A stretch of DNA of 12,672 nt, taken from assembly GCA_035354435.1 (NCBI GenBank), contig DAOQAY010000080.1, forward strand, positions 1 through 12,672. Direction: 5' to 3'. The stretch's first letter is position 1; the number at the start of each line of letters is the position of its first letter. The notes under the pieces were generated by a model that saw only the letters and a program-made list of their open reading frames with translations, made no database searches and was not told where the DNA came from. The position numbers and the translations under genes are program-made. Shown piece after piece: positions 1-8,300 of the stretch. Origin of the DNA: JAKLDO01 sp035354435 (GTDB lineage Bacteria > UBP6 > UBA1177).

Positions 1-451
1 AATTCAGTGCGTATTTCTTCAGGTATTCCGGGATGTTAATAGATTCTGAAAAGCTCGCAGAAACTTTCCACTTTCCCCTGCCGTGATAAAAAACAACCGG
101 AATGATTGTTCTGAATTTTTGTTTTGCATTGTGATCTTCTTCAAACATAAGGTATTGATATTTCAGCAGTTGCCAGAGGATTTTTTCGTCCATGTAAGAT
201 TTGTGTTCAAACAAAAGATAAAGGTCAACCGTTCTTTTTTTGTCACGGGCTTTAAGTTTTATCACAAGGTCGGAAAGATGACTGGAAAGAGAATCTTCAA
301 CGAAACTTGTCGGTTCAACATAGGCAGAATCGGCATCAATGTTTTTTACAATTTCAGGAGGCAGCGCTCCTGAAATGAAATCTTTCACATTGGTAATGTC
401 TGAAAAAGTCTTTACAAACAGGTTGTTATGGAAATTTCTAACTTCTTTCAT
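1..451 (-). CDS. Rpn family recombination-promoting nuclease / putative transposase, N-terminal half (partial)
   Basis: The reverse strand is open from an ATG at 451 to the window edge: 150 codons with no stop, beginning MKEVRNFHNNLF. It matches the Rpn (YhgA-like, Transposase_31) family layout: an N-terminal 'F.....N..DF....LP.E' region (residues 13-33), then SDLV with Asp61, then the LLFEHKS block with Glu82 and Lys84, then VVFYHG (119-124) and Trp128. Asp61 with Glu82-x-Lys84 fits a PD-(D/E)XK nuclease core; many relatives have Gln in place of this Lys. Known family members are DNA endonucleases that promote RecA-independent recombination in E. coli; they lack terminal inverted repeats and are not proven transposases. 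Family proteins are about 300 residues, so roughly half is missing to the left. A Shine-Dalgarno GGGAG lies 6 nt upstream of the ATG. It diverges from the beta-helix lipoprotein gene. I am sure of the gene and fairly sure of the family. Confidence 0.87.
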   Translation of the reverse strand, partial: MKEVRNFHNNLFVKTFSDITNVKDFISGALPPEIVKNIDADSAYVEPTSFVEDSLSSHLSDLVIKLKARDKKRTVDLYLLFEHKSYMDEKILWQLLKYQYLMFEEDHNAKQKFRTIIPVVFYHGRGKWKVSASFSESINIPEYLKKYALN

Positions 452-494
452 CAGTTGCTCCCGAAGTTTTAAAAACAAAATTAGCGGTCTTGAA

Positions 495-521
495 AGTATA
501 ATGTCAGAAACAAATAGTCAA
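495..521 (-). promoter_or_regulatory. Candidate sigma70-type promoter for the Rpn-family gene
   Basis: Read on the minus strand, TTGACT (516-521) and TATACT (495-500) each match the -35 and -10 consensus at five of six positions. The 15-nt spacer is slightly short. The site lies about 45 nt upstream of the ATG at 451. Inference from sequence only. Confidence 0.4.
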
Positions 522-529
522 ATTAAAAT

Positions 530-557
530 TTGATAAATTAATTCAATAGACTAAAAT
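530..557 (+). promoter_or_regulatory. Candidate sigma70-type promoter for the beta-helix lipoprotein
   Basis: TTGATA (530-535) and TAAAAT (552-557) are separated by 16 nt. Each hexamer matches consensus at five of six positions. The predicted transcription start would be near 564, giving a 5' leader of about 23 nt that contains the GGAGG at 575-579. It lies back to back with the minus-strand candidate at 495-521. Confidence 0.45.
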
Positions 558-586
558 AAGCTGTTTCTTGTTATGGAGGATTCAAA

Positions 587-1633
587 ATGAGAGCAGTTGT
601 TATTTTTGCCGTTTTATGTTTTGTCGTGTCCTGCGGTAATGAAGCTTCTGAGGGTTTTAACCTGCCGGAAAGCTGTGACAGTAAATGTTTTGTTGCAAAT
701 GACATGAATTCACTTAGAGATGCAATCGTAAATTCTTCTGCACAGTTTTCAAATTGCATCTGTCTTGAAAGCGGTTTGACAAAAGGGGATATAACAATTT
801 CCAAGTCCTTGAATATTATCGGGAAAAGCGATGGCGGATCAAGACTCGAAAGATTGGTGATCTCAAAAGCGCAGAATGTTAATATCTCGAATGTGGCGTT
901 TTCAGGAGTGGCTGCTGCTGATGCGGCAGTGAATATTTATGAAAGCTCGGTTAAACTCCAAAATGTCACGATCTCAAATATCAGTGCAGGTTCTCTTTAC
1001 GGCGGACGAGGGCTGATAATATCAGGAAAAAAGTCAATCGTTGAACTTTCAGGTGTCAATATTGACAATACTGACGGAACTGGACTGCTGATAAACGGAT
1101 CGCATGATGTAACTGTCAGAAACAGTAAGGTTTCTGATTGCGGATTTGCCGGAATATGGGCGCAGAATCAAGAACTTAGTAATGGTAAACTGACAATTGA
1201 AAACAGTTCATTTATTAATAATGCGGCTGTCGGAGTACAGATTCTCGGCAACAGCATGCTGAGTGTTGATAAATCAATAATAAATGGAATTGATCCGAGA
1301 GAAATAACACAGAATTTTGTAAGTGATGCGATTGTCGTGAAGAACACGCTGATGTCTGAAGTTGAAAATTCTGTTATAATAAAGGACACGACACTGGACA
1401 ATTTTGAAAGATCAGGAATCATTTTTGATGGTGAAAACGGATACAGTATAACTGGTGTAACTATCGAAAATCTCAATATTATATCAAAAAAAGGTCAATT
1501 CGGAGTTGTTGTCCAGAATGGTTTTGAACCGGATAATTTCCGTGATGGAATCAGCGGCAATCCGTTTTCACAGAATGATCTCAACCTTGAAAATCCTCTT
1601 TTTATCATTACCGCAGTTCAAACTGCCGAGTAA
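587..1633 (+). CDS. Lipoprotein with right-handed parallel beta-helix repeats
   Basis: A 348-residue protein starting at an ATG preceded by GGAGG (575-579, spacing 7). Residues 1-16 form a type II signal peptide ending in VVSC, so Cys16 is the predicted lipidated residue. After a short Cys-containing segment (about 25-62), the rest consists of rungs of the form 'v.isn..f.n....G', for example at residues 84-180 and again where 'ltIENSSFINNAAVGVQI' occurs. This is the usual pattern of PbH1/pectate-lyase-like beta-helices. Such folds serve as polysaccharide lyases, adhesins or passive surface scaffolds. No catalytic motif is evident, so enzymatic activity cannot be claimed. The protein probably sits on the outer membrane. 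The gene appears monocistronic, with its own candidate promoter upstream and a gap of 82 nt before ackA. Confidence 0.85.
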   Translation: MRAVVIFAVLCFVVSCGNEASEGFNLPESCDSKCFVANDMNSLRDAIVNSSAQFSNCICLESGLTKGDITISKSLNIIGKSDGGSRLERLVISKAQNVNISNVAFSGVAAADAAVNIYESSVKLQNVTISNISAGSLYGGRGLIISGKKSIVELSGVNIDNTDGTGLLINGSHDVTVRNSKVSDCGFAGIWAQNQELSNGKLTIENSSFINNAAVGVQILGNSMLSVDKSIINGIDPREITQNFVSDAIVVKNTLMSEVENSVIIKDTTLDNFERSGIIFDGENGYSITGVTIENLNIISKKGQFGVVVQNGFEPDNFRDGISGNPFSQNDLNLENPLFIITAVQTAE

Positions 1634-1644
1634 CACAGATTTTT

Positions 1645-1664
1645 CTTGAAAAACAGTTTTCAAG
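1645..1664. promoter_or_regulatory. Perfect 8-bp-arm palindrome upstream of ackA
   Basis: Arms CTTGAAAA and TTTTCAAG surround a 4-nt loop ACAG. No T-run follows it on the plus strand, and on the minus strand it is followed by an A-run, so it does not look like an intrinsic terminator in either direction. The left arm contains TTGAAA, the -35 hexamer of the candidate ackA promoter. It could therefore be a repressor or activator site, or a simple RNA hairpin at the end of the upstream message. Confidence 0.4.
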
Positions 1665-1674
1665 GTAATAGTAT
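1646..1674 (+). promoter_or_regulatory. Candidate sigma70-type promoter for ackA
   Basis: TTGAAA (1646-1651) and TAGTAT (1669-1674) have an ideal 17-nt spacer. The -10 match is only fair (four of six). It overlaps the palindrome at 1645-1664. The leader to the ackA start at 1716 would be about 35 nt. Confidence 0.35.
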
Positions 1675-1705
1675 CGGCTGTTGTTGCTGATCAATCACAA
1701 TTCTT

Positions 1706-1710
1706 GGAGG
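1706..1710 (+). promoter_or_regulatory. Shine-Dalgarno GGAGG that sets the ackA start
   Basis: The reading frame stays open upstream to a TTG at 1704, but that start would place GGAGG inside the coding region. With GGAGG at 1706-1710, the ATG at 1716 has a 5-nt spacer and the one at 1713 only 2 nt. The 1716 start also gives the standard acetate kinase N-terminus (MKVFVINCGSSS). Confidence 0.75.
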
Positions 1711-1715
1711 AAATG

Positions 1716-2915
1716 ATGAAGGTTTTTGTTATCAATTGCGGCAGTTCTTCGATCAAGTTCCAGCTTTTTAATATGGACAACGAAAGTGTTGTTGCAAAAG
1801 GCCTTGCTGAAAAAATCGGTCTTCCTGAAGGTTTTATTGAACTCAAAATTACAGATGGAAACAGGAAAATTGAAATAAAGCTTTCTCTTCCAAGTCACAC
1901 GGAAGCTTTAAACAAAATCATGGAAATGCTGGCGGAAAACGGTGTAATTAAAGACAAATCTGAAATTACAGCGATTGGTCACAGGCTTGTTCATGCCGGT
2001 GAATATTACAATGGCAGTGTGCCTGTAACAGAGGATGTCATTGCAAGACTTGAAGAATGTTCGGATCTTGCACCGCTTCATAATCCGCCAAATATCATTG
2101 GTATGAAAACATGTGCTGAACTTTTTCCGGAGACTTTTATGTCCGGGACTTTTGATACGGCTTATCATCAGACAATGCCCGATTATGCTTATATGTACCC
2201 GATAAGTTATGAATATTATGAAAAATATAAGGTGCGTCGTTATGGTTTCCACGGATCAAGTCACTATTTTGTTGCTGAAAGAGCAATCGAAATGCTCGGA
2301 AAGAAAAGAGAAGAGACAAAGATCATAACTTGTCATCTTGGAAACGGCTGTTCAATGGCGGCTGTAAAAGGCGGCAAGAGTCTGGATACATCAATGGGGC
2401 TTACTCCGCTTGAAGGAATTATGATGGGAACAAGATCAGGTGATGTCGATCCGGGGATCACTTTTTATCTTATAGACAAACACAAGGGCGACATGAAGGC
2501 TGTTGTCAATATGTTTAATAAAAACAGTGGATTGAAAGGTGTGAGCGGAATTTCAAATGATATGAGAGATGTCCGTGCCGCAAGAGATGCAGGCAATAAA
2601 AGAGCTGAGCTTGCTTTGAACATATTCAAGTACAGAATTAAAAAATATATCGGTGCCTATGCTGCGGCAATGGGTGGTGTTGATGCGATTGTTTTCACAG
2701 GCGGGATCGGTGAGAATGTCGGGGAAATAAGAGAAGATTCGCTTATCGGTCTTGAATTTATGGGCGTTGAAATAAATTCCGAACTCAACAAAACCATTTT
2801 CAGCAAAGAAGCAATTATCAGCAAACCGTCATCAAAAGTAAAAGTAATGGTAATTCCTACCAATGAAGAGCTTGTTATCGCAAGAGATGCAAAAAGACTC
2901 TACGAAAAGAAATAA
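1716..2915 (+). CDS. ackA: Acetate kinase
   Basis: A cytosolic enzyme that interconverts acetyl phosphate plus ADP with acetate plus ATP: substrate-level phosphorylation in fermenters, or acetate activation in reverse. The length from this start is 399 residues, typical for the family. Landmarks are INCGSSSIKF at 6-15 (Asn7, first phosphate-binding signature), GHRLVHAG with Arg90, GTFDTAYHQTMP with Asp147, GFHGSSH with His179, TRSGDVDPG with Arg240, FTGGIGEN near the C-terminal half, and PTNEELVIARD near the end (Glu384). These correspond to the catalytic Asn, Arg, Asp, His, Arg and Glu described for the Methanosarcina enzyme. No phosphotransacetylase gene (pta) is adjacent in this window, although the two are often linked. 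The gene converges with the EGF lipoprotein gene; 7 nt separate the stop codons and no terminator is visible. Identification is secure. Confidence 0.98.
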   Translation: MKVFVINCGSSSIKFQLFNMDNESVVAKGLAEKIGLPEGFIELKITDGNRKIEIKLSLPSHTEALNKIMEMLAENGVIKDKSEITAIGHRLVHAGEYYNGSVPVTEDVIARLEECSDLAPLHNPPNIIGMKTCAELFPETFMSGTFDTAYHQTMPDYAYMYPISYEYYEKYKVRRYGFHGSSHYFVAERAIEMLGKKREETKIITCHLGNGCSMAAVKGGKSLDTSMGLTPLEGIMMGTRSGDVDPGITFYLIDKHKGDMKAVVNMFNKNSGLKGVSGISNDMRDVRAARDAGNKRAELALNIFKYRIKKYIGAYAAAMGGVDAIVFTGGIGENVGEIREDSLIGLEFMGVEINSELNKTIFSKEAIISKPSSKVKVMVIPTNEELVIARDAKRLYEKK

Positions 2916-2922
2916 CTGACTG

Positions 2923-5223
2923 TCAGATACAATCAGGCAGAACCAGTTGATAAACATATCCCGAATCAGTGCTGAAGTAAATTGATCCATCTTCTTCATG
3001 TGCTTCCAGTATTATTTCGCTTAAAGAAATACTATCCTCGACCAGAACAAGTGATCCCTCTGGTGACAATACCCAGACACTTATTGATGATGAACTTTGA
3101 GTTACAAGATAGTCGTTTGTGGCAAATATTCTTTCCAGATTGAGAATTATTCCGAGTTTTAAAGGTTCTACATCTGAAGTTGTGTCATAATAGTAGATAT
3201 TATTATCTTTTTTTACATAAATTCCTTTTTCTGCCGGAGCAAAAACATCGGAGCCGATGTCGATAGATACAGCTGTTTTGTCAAAATTGTCGATCTCTCC
3301 AAATGTTAAAATATCATTGCTGTCAACCATATACAGCCTATTCCCCAGGATTGCAGAACTTATTACAGAAGAGTCAGATCTCACAATTCCTTTACCGACT
3401 GCAACGCCGTCAGCAAGCATCCCTTCAGTCTGCATATAAGTTTCATCCCCGTAATAATATCCGAAACCTGTACCGCCATATATTACAACAATTCCGTCAG
3501 GTGATTTCATGACTGTACGGTTTTTTTCTTCTGCAAACTTTTCTGAAATGGTAAAAGCGTTGTTTTCAACTATTAAAGATCCTTCAAGATCGCAACTATA
3601 GATGTCGATACTGTTTTTGTCGTGGATGTATAAAGAGCTGTTGTTTTCAAGGATCACAGGGTTTGAATAGTAGGTTTTTAAAAAACCGGAGCACATCTGG
3701 ATTTCTGTGAGACCCGAAGAAAATGCTGTAGCATCTGCTGAATAGTCTGTTATATAATTTTCTGTGAAAATAGAGTAGAGAGGCTCTTTTTCAAGATCAT
3801 TAAAAATATGTGTTGAAATTCCGTCTATTTTATTTTTTTCGACCATATAAAATATGTGATTATTTTTTAATGTCCATGAAGCATCAAAATTGAGGTCTAT
3901 TGTAAGAAAATTCATGGGGTTGTAAGGGTCAGTTATATCCCAGTACATAGCTTCATTGCCAAGGTTGAACTGAATAAGATAACTGTTTTCAATTATCCAT
4001 GATGATAACATTGAAGAGTTCATAAAAGATGCATGTCTCATATTTCCGTCATCTGAAAGTTGCAATATATCCATGTATCCTTCACGATTTACAAATGCTT
4101 TGTCATCTGTTATTTCTATTGACAGGTTTTCATATTCATTGCCTCCCCAGCCGTCATCATCTAAAGGTTCGATTTCAATTTCACTTTTTAAAGAAAATTC
4201 AGCAGGTGATTTTCCGCTCATGCTTTTTATGTCAAGTGATCCTGTAGAGCTGTCATAATATCCGACCATGATTCTGCTGTTATGCCTGTATCCCAGAACA
4301 TCCACTGTATCTGTATTGTTCAGTTTCAGAGTGTATGAATTTGACGGGACATCTCCGGCTGTAAGATCAAGAAAAAAAAGAGCATTGCCACCGCTTTCTG
4401 CATCATATCCCGCCATGACAAGAATTCCTGAATCTTCTGTCCATGCACTTGTGTTGTCCATTGGGAAAAAGACCTCTTCCCTGACATTCAGTTTACTATC
4501 AGGTTCACGGTCAATGACATAGACACCGTCGGTGCAGATCATGAATAAGTAGTTTCCATTAGATGTCATTCCGATGACATTTCCTTTGTCAAAATAGGCA
4601 GTTCCAGTTAGTACCGGCTGATCGGGTAATGTTTCAGGATCACTGCTGTCAATTGAATAGTCATATATTTCATGGTTTGAAAAATAAAGAGTATAGTGAT
4701 GATCATCAACAGAGACTTCTTTGATAAAGACATCTGCTGTTGAGAAATTATTGAATTTAAAAATGTTATGGGAAGGACATTCGCATTTGTAGTATGATTC
4801 AAGATTTATACAATCAAGGGAACCGCAAACACCGTAGTTTTCAATGCATTCATTGATCTCTTCACAATAGTATGAGCCGGGAGTGTTGGTACATCTGCTT
4901 CCTTCTCCGCAGATATTTCCATTTGCGCATTCGTCAATATCGACACATGTTTCATGATTTGTTCCAAACTTGTCAATTGTTGAGTCGGTTCTTTCAAACC
5001 CGTCATTGCAAAGGCAGGAGAACTGGACATTTCCGCTGCATCCCCCTCCGATAAAATCGCTTTCACAATAACTGTTGCTGCCGCATTTAATGTCGGCGCA
5101 TGAAGAAGGTTCCTCTTCTTCCACAGGCTCAGGTTTGCTGTCACGATCATTGCTGTCATGGTGAAAACATCCGTTTAACAGCAATGCTGCCGCCAAACTT
5201 AATATTGGTAAAAAACTTCGCAT
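2923..5223 (-). CDS. Lipoprotein with EGF-like modules and probable beta-propeller
   Basis: A 766-residue protein. The start is the ATG at 5223, preceded by AGGAGG with a 4-nt spacer; a longer frame to 5250 would put the ribosome site inside the gene. The signal peptide ends in LLNGC, so Cys19 is the predicted lipid anchor, followed by an acidic linker (23-39). Residues 42-93 form a Cys-rich EGF-like module. Residues 95-120 begin with DIDEC, and 122-149 with EINEC, the calcium-binding EGF signature with the Asn and Tyr/Phe positions. Both modules look short of the normal six cysteines. Residues from about 160 to the end are strand-rich repeats such as 'YWDITDPYNPMNF', which resemble LVIVD-type or YVTN-like beta-propeller blades. 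The protein probably acts as a cell-surface binding protein; the ligand is unknown. It is divergently transcribed from the 1223-residue lipoprotein gene at 5366. Confidence 0.88.
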   Translation of the reverse strand: MRSFLPILSLAAALLLNGCFHHDSNDRDSKPEPVEEEEPSSCADIKCGSNSYCESDFIGGGCSGNVQFSCLCNDGFERTDSTIDKFGTNHETCVDIDECANGNICGEGSRCTNTPGSYYCEEINECIENYGVCGSLDCINLESYYKCECPSHNIFKFNNFSTADVFIKEVSVDDHHYTLYFSNHEIYDYSIDSSDPETLPDQPVLTGTAYFDKGNVIGMTSNGNYLFMICTDGVYVIDREPDSKLNVREEVFFPMDNTSAWTEDSGILVMAGYDAESGGNALFFLDLTAGDVPSNSYTLKLNNTDTVDVLGYRHNSRIMVGYYDSSTGSLDIKSMSGKSPAEFSLKSEIEIEPLDDDGWGGNEYENLSIEITDDKAFVNREGYMDILQLSDDGNMRHASFMNSSMLSSWIIENSYLIQFNLGNEAMYWDITDPYNPMNFLTIDLNFDASWTLKNNHIFYMVEKNKIDGISTHIFNDLEKEPLYSIFTENYITDYSADATAFSSGLTEIQMCSGFLKTYYSNPVILENNSSLYIHDKNSIDIYSCDLEGSLIVENNAFTISEKFAEEKNRTVMKSPDGIVVIYGGTGFGYYYGDETYMQTEGMLADGVAVGKGIVRSDSSVISSAILGNRLYMVDSNDILTFGEIDNFDKTAVSIDIGSDVFAPAEKGIYVKKDNNIYYYDTTSDVEPLKLGIILNLERIFATNDYLVTQSSSSISVWVLSPEGSLVLVEDSISLSEIILEAHEEDGSIYFSTDSGYVYQLVLPDCI

Positions 5224-5227
5224 GTTA

Positions 5228-5232
5228 CCTCC
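5228..5232 (-). promoter_or_regulatory. Shine-Dalgarno GGAGG that sets the EGF lipoprotein start
   Basis: On the minus strand, AAGGAGGTAAC immediately precedes the ATG at 5223. This strong ribosome site, together with the classic lipoprotein signal peptide that starts at that ATG, argues against the in-frame ATG at 5250. Confidence 0.75.
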
Positions 5233-5303
5233 TTTTTTCCAACAGTGCATCTTTAGTCTTTCATCAAGGCTTTTTTTATTTAAACACAGAGAATTTTTTC
5301 TAA

Positions 5304-5331
5304 TTGCAAAATCAGATAATTACTATAAAAT
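5304..5331 (+). promoter_or_regulatory. Candidate sigma70-type promoter for the 1223-residue lipoprotein
   Basis: TTGCAA (5304-5309) and TAAAAT (5326-5331) are spaced by 16 nt, the same geometry and -10 as the site at 530-557. The -35 match is weaker (four of six). The site lies in the 142-bp AT-rich intergenic region shared with the divergent EGF lipoprotein gene. I saw no equally convincing promoter for the minus strand. Confidence 0.35.
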
Positions 5332-5365
5332 AGACTCTGTAATTTTATTTCTCCGGGAGGGTGTT

Positions 5366-8300
5366 ATGTTTTTGAAGTTCAGGTATCTGTTTGTTTTTTC
5401 AGCGGTTTTCATTTTTGCCGCTGCGTGTGCAAGCAACAAGCACAGCAGTAACAATGATGAATCAAATATTGACAGTGATACTGATTCAGATGTTGCTGTG
5501 ATAGCTGATACTGACAAAATTGAAGATACTGACACAACTGATGAAGATATCACAGATACTGGAAATGATGAAGCTGTAGATGAAGATGCCGATTCAATTG
5601 AACCGGTTTTCGGCGTAACTGGTCATCTCTGGGTTGAAAGCGGATCTTTGGAAAATAAAAGTATTCATTTTTATGAGTGCGGAGTTAAGCCGAATGATGA
5701 TCAATTCGTAAAAACTGACGCTGACGGATATTTTGAAGTTGAGACGGTTCTTGAATCAGGAAAGGCCTATTGTGTCGAATCGGATCTTTCGGGGAGCTGT
5801 TTTTTCGCATCATCTGTAAGTCATATTGCAAACATCAACCCGATGACAAATCTCGCTTTTTCTGTTTCACAGTCGATTGGATCCTGTGCTGATCTCAGAG
5901 ATACTGAAACCGCAATCAGAAAATATCTCAAAGTCGCAACAGGCACCTGGCTTGGCGAACTTGATTATGAGGCACTTCCCGGGATTCAGGCTGGATTTGA
6001 GACGGTTAAAGGCTTAAAGGAAAAGGCAAAAACTTCAGATATTCTTGACGATATCATTGCGGACATACAGAAAACAGAAAATCGCGAGTTCAAATCGCTT
6101 TTCAACGGATTTGTTGTAATTCCAGAGAAAAATGAAGTAATTATAGAAGATACCACCGAACCTGTCGCAATAAATATTGCCGGAGGGTCGGATACCACTG
6201 CTCCAGATTTTGAAATTGTGTGGCAGATAATCAATGAAAAGCCGGTTGGTGCAAAAAGTGAGATCTGGTCTGATGATCCGGGTGAATTCGCAGTGAAGGC
6301 ATTTTTATATGAAAAAGGTGAGGATGTCTATATTTCCCAGTCAGCATCGGCAGTTACATTTTTTGCTGTTGAGTCAGATGGAGTTATTGATGTCAGCGAC
6401 CTGAGCGCGGATTCGTCTTACTGGGTTTCTGACGGGGCAGTTGCCATATTTGCGGCAGGAACAGTGATTACTAAAGATAGCAGTCCTGTGACTGAGATTG
6501 GATATAAACTGCTTTCCGGCGGAGGATCTCAGATTGCAAAAGTTGCATTCACGCCATCTGGAACTGTTTTTACAAATGATCCGATGTTTTTTATTGTTGA
6601 TCTCGGAATGGTCTTTTCGGGTGATCCGATAATGCTCGGAGTCGAAAGAACCGACAGTTCAGGAAATATATCAGTTCTCAACCAGGCATCAGGTGATCCG
6701 ATAATGCTTACGGCAAGCGGTGATCCGATAATGTTCACGGCAAGCGGTGATCCGATAATGAACATTGCCAGCGGTGATCCGATAATGATGGGCGACATGT
6801 CATCCGTTCTTGTCACGACAACAAGCCATTTCTCTGATTTTGCTGTGAAAAGAAGACAGATCCCGGTGAAAACTTCCGGTCTTCTTGATAACTGGCAGAC
6901 AACTAATTATCCAAACGGCAGTCCGTATATGTTCATTGCCGAATCTATTACAAAATACAAGGGCACAGGTGCAGATGAATTCAGCCGGCTTTTTGCTGAC
7001 AGAATTTCGATCGAGCCGATAGAAGGCGATGTTGACAGACTATTTAACATGACCGTCGGAAATGTGAAAAACGCCGATATTTTTGAGAACTATTTTTTCA
7101 TTGATTCAATGATAAAAAGGTTGAAGGAAAGAAAAGCGGGAACTGAAAACGAAAGATATGCCGCAGTTTATAAAGGCTTTGATATAAAAAATATTATTTA
7201 TGAGCTTTTTATAGAACAGATGACACATGAGAGAGCGGTGACGGTTGCCGGTCTTTTTGATAAGGCGCTGATTCCAGAAACTTTTTCAATGATTGATGTC
7301 GCGGAATTTCCTGATATAAAAAGTCTTGCTTCAAATGCTTTACTGAAAATGCCGGCGGCAGATCTGAAAAGATATCATATTGTCAGCAAGAGGGATGCTC
7401 TTGATCTGTTGAATTTTGTGCCTTTATCCGGCGGACCGACTTTCGGAGTGCTGAACGGGCTGCTTACTCCTGATGAAGTTCTTTGTGTCTGGCTCACAAA
7501 TAAGAATCTTTCTACATGCAAGTTAACACCGTCATCGTTTGCCATCAATAATAACGGTAATGTCGAAATAGACGGAACGGAAGTTACCGGAACAGATATT
7601 GATGTTGCTTTTTCTATAAAGCTGAAAGAACTTCCCGCGGTGATGTCTTTAAAGAAAAAACACAATCTTTTCAGAACATTATATCTTATTATCAATTATG
7701 CTGCCAACCTGTATGAAAACGGTCCTGCAGTTACACAGCTGAGTGACGGAATAAAAAAAATGGTGTTTGAAATGTTTGACGGAATGGATTCCGGTCAGAA
7801 TGCGATCAAGCTGGTCGATTCTGTTGATAATTCATTCAATACCGTTTCAGTAATTAAAGAAAACCGGCCATTTGAAGTTCCGATCTTTGAAAATATAACA
7901 GATCTTCTGAATCAGGTGAATGTTGTTGTTCCGTCAGGATTGCTCGAAACTGATGTCATTAACAGCATTTCGGTCAAGATCAACGGTTACGGATATATTA
8001 TGAACACAACTGGCGGAAGTGATTTGAGACCGGGATATGAAACAGACAGCAGTATGGGAATAAAGACATTCACGGTAAACGATCTGAATTATTCAGGATT
8101 TTCAATGACTGAAGGGGAACAGAAATTTGAGACTCTGGCAAATATTTTCAGTGAACAGGACCTTAATGTTTTCGGAAACTGTATTGCCGATGTTTCGGTT
8201 GTGCTTATTTCGACTGTTGACGGGAAAAAATATACCAGAACAAAAAATTACATGATTAGTATCGGATCTATAGAAAATGCTGAATCTTATGCCGGAACGA

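Noticed and set aside
83..533. Short plus-strand open frames at 83-373 and 339-533
   Set aside because: They lie antisense to the Rpn-family gene, which has clear family motifs and a ribosome site; their translations look like shadow sequence (Phe/Lys-rich, no domain).
2916..2926. Small dyad CTGAC-T-GTCAG between the convergent stops of ackA and the EGF lipoprotein
   Set aside because: The loop is one base, the arms are five bases and no T-run follows on either strand, so it cannot be supported as a bidirectional terminator.
6529..6816. Minus-strand frame encoding a repeated IIGSPLA peptide
   Set aside because: It is simply the reverse-strand reading of the SGDPIM repeat inside the large lipoprotein gene; no ribosome site or independent support.
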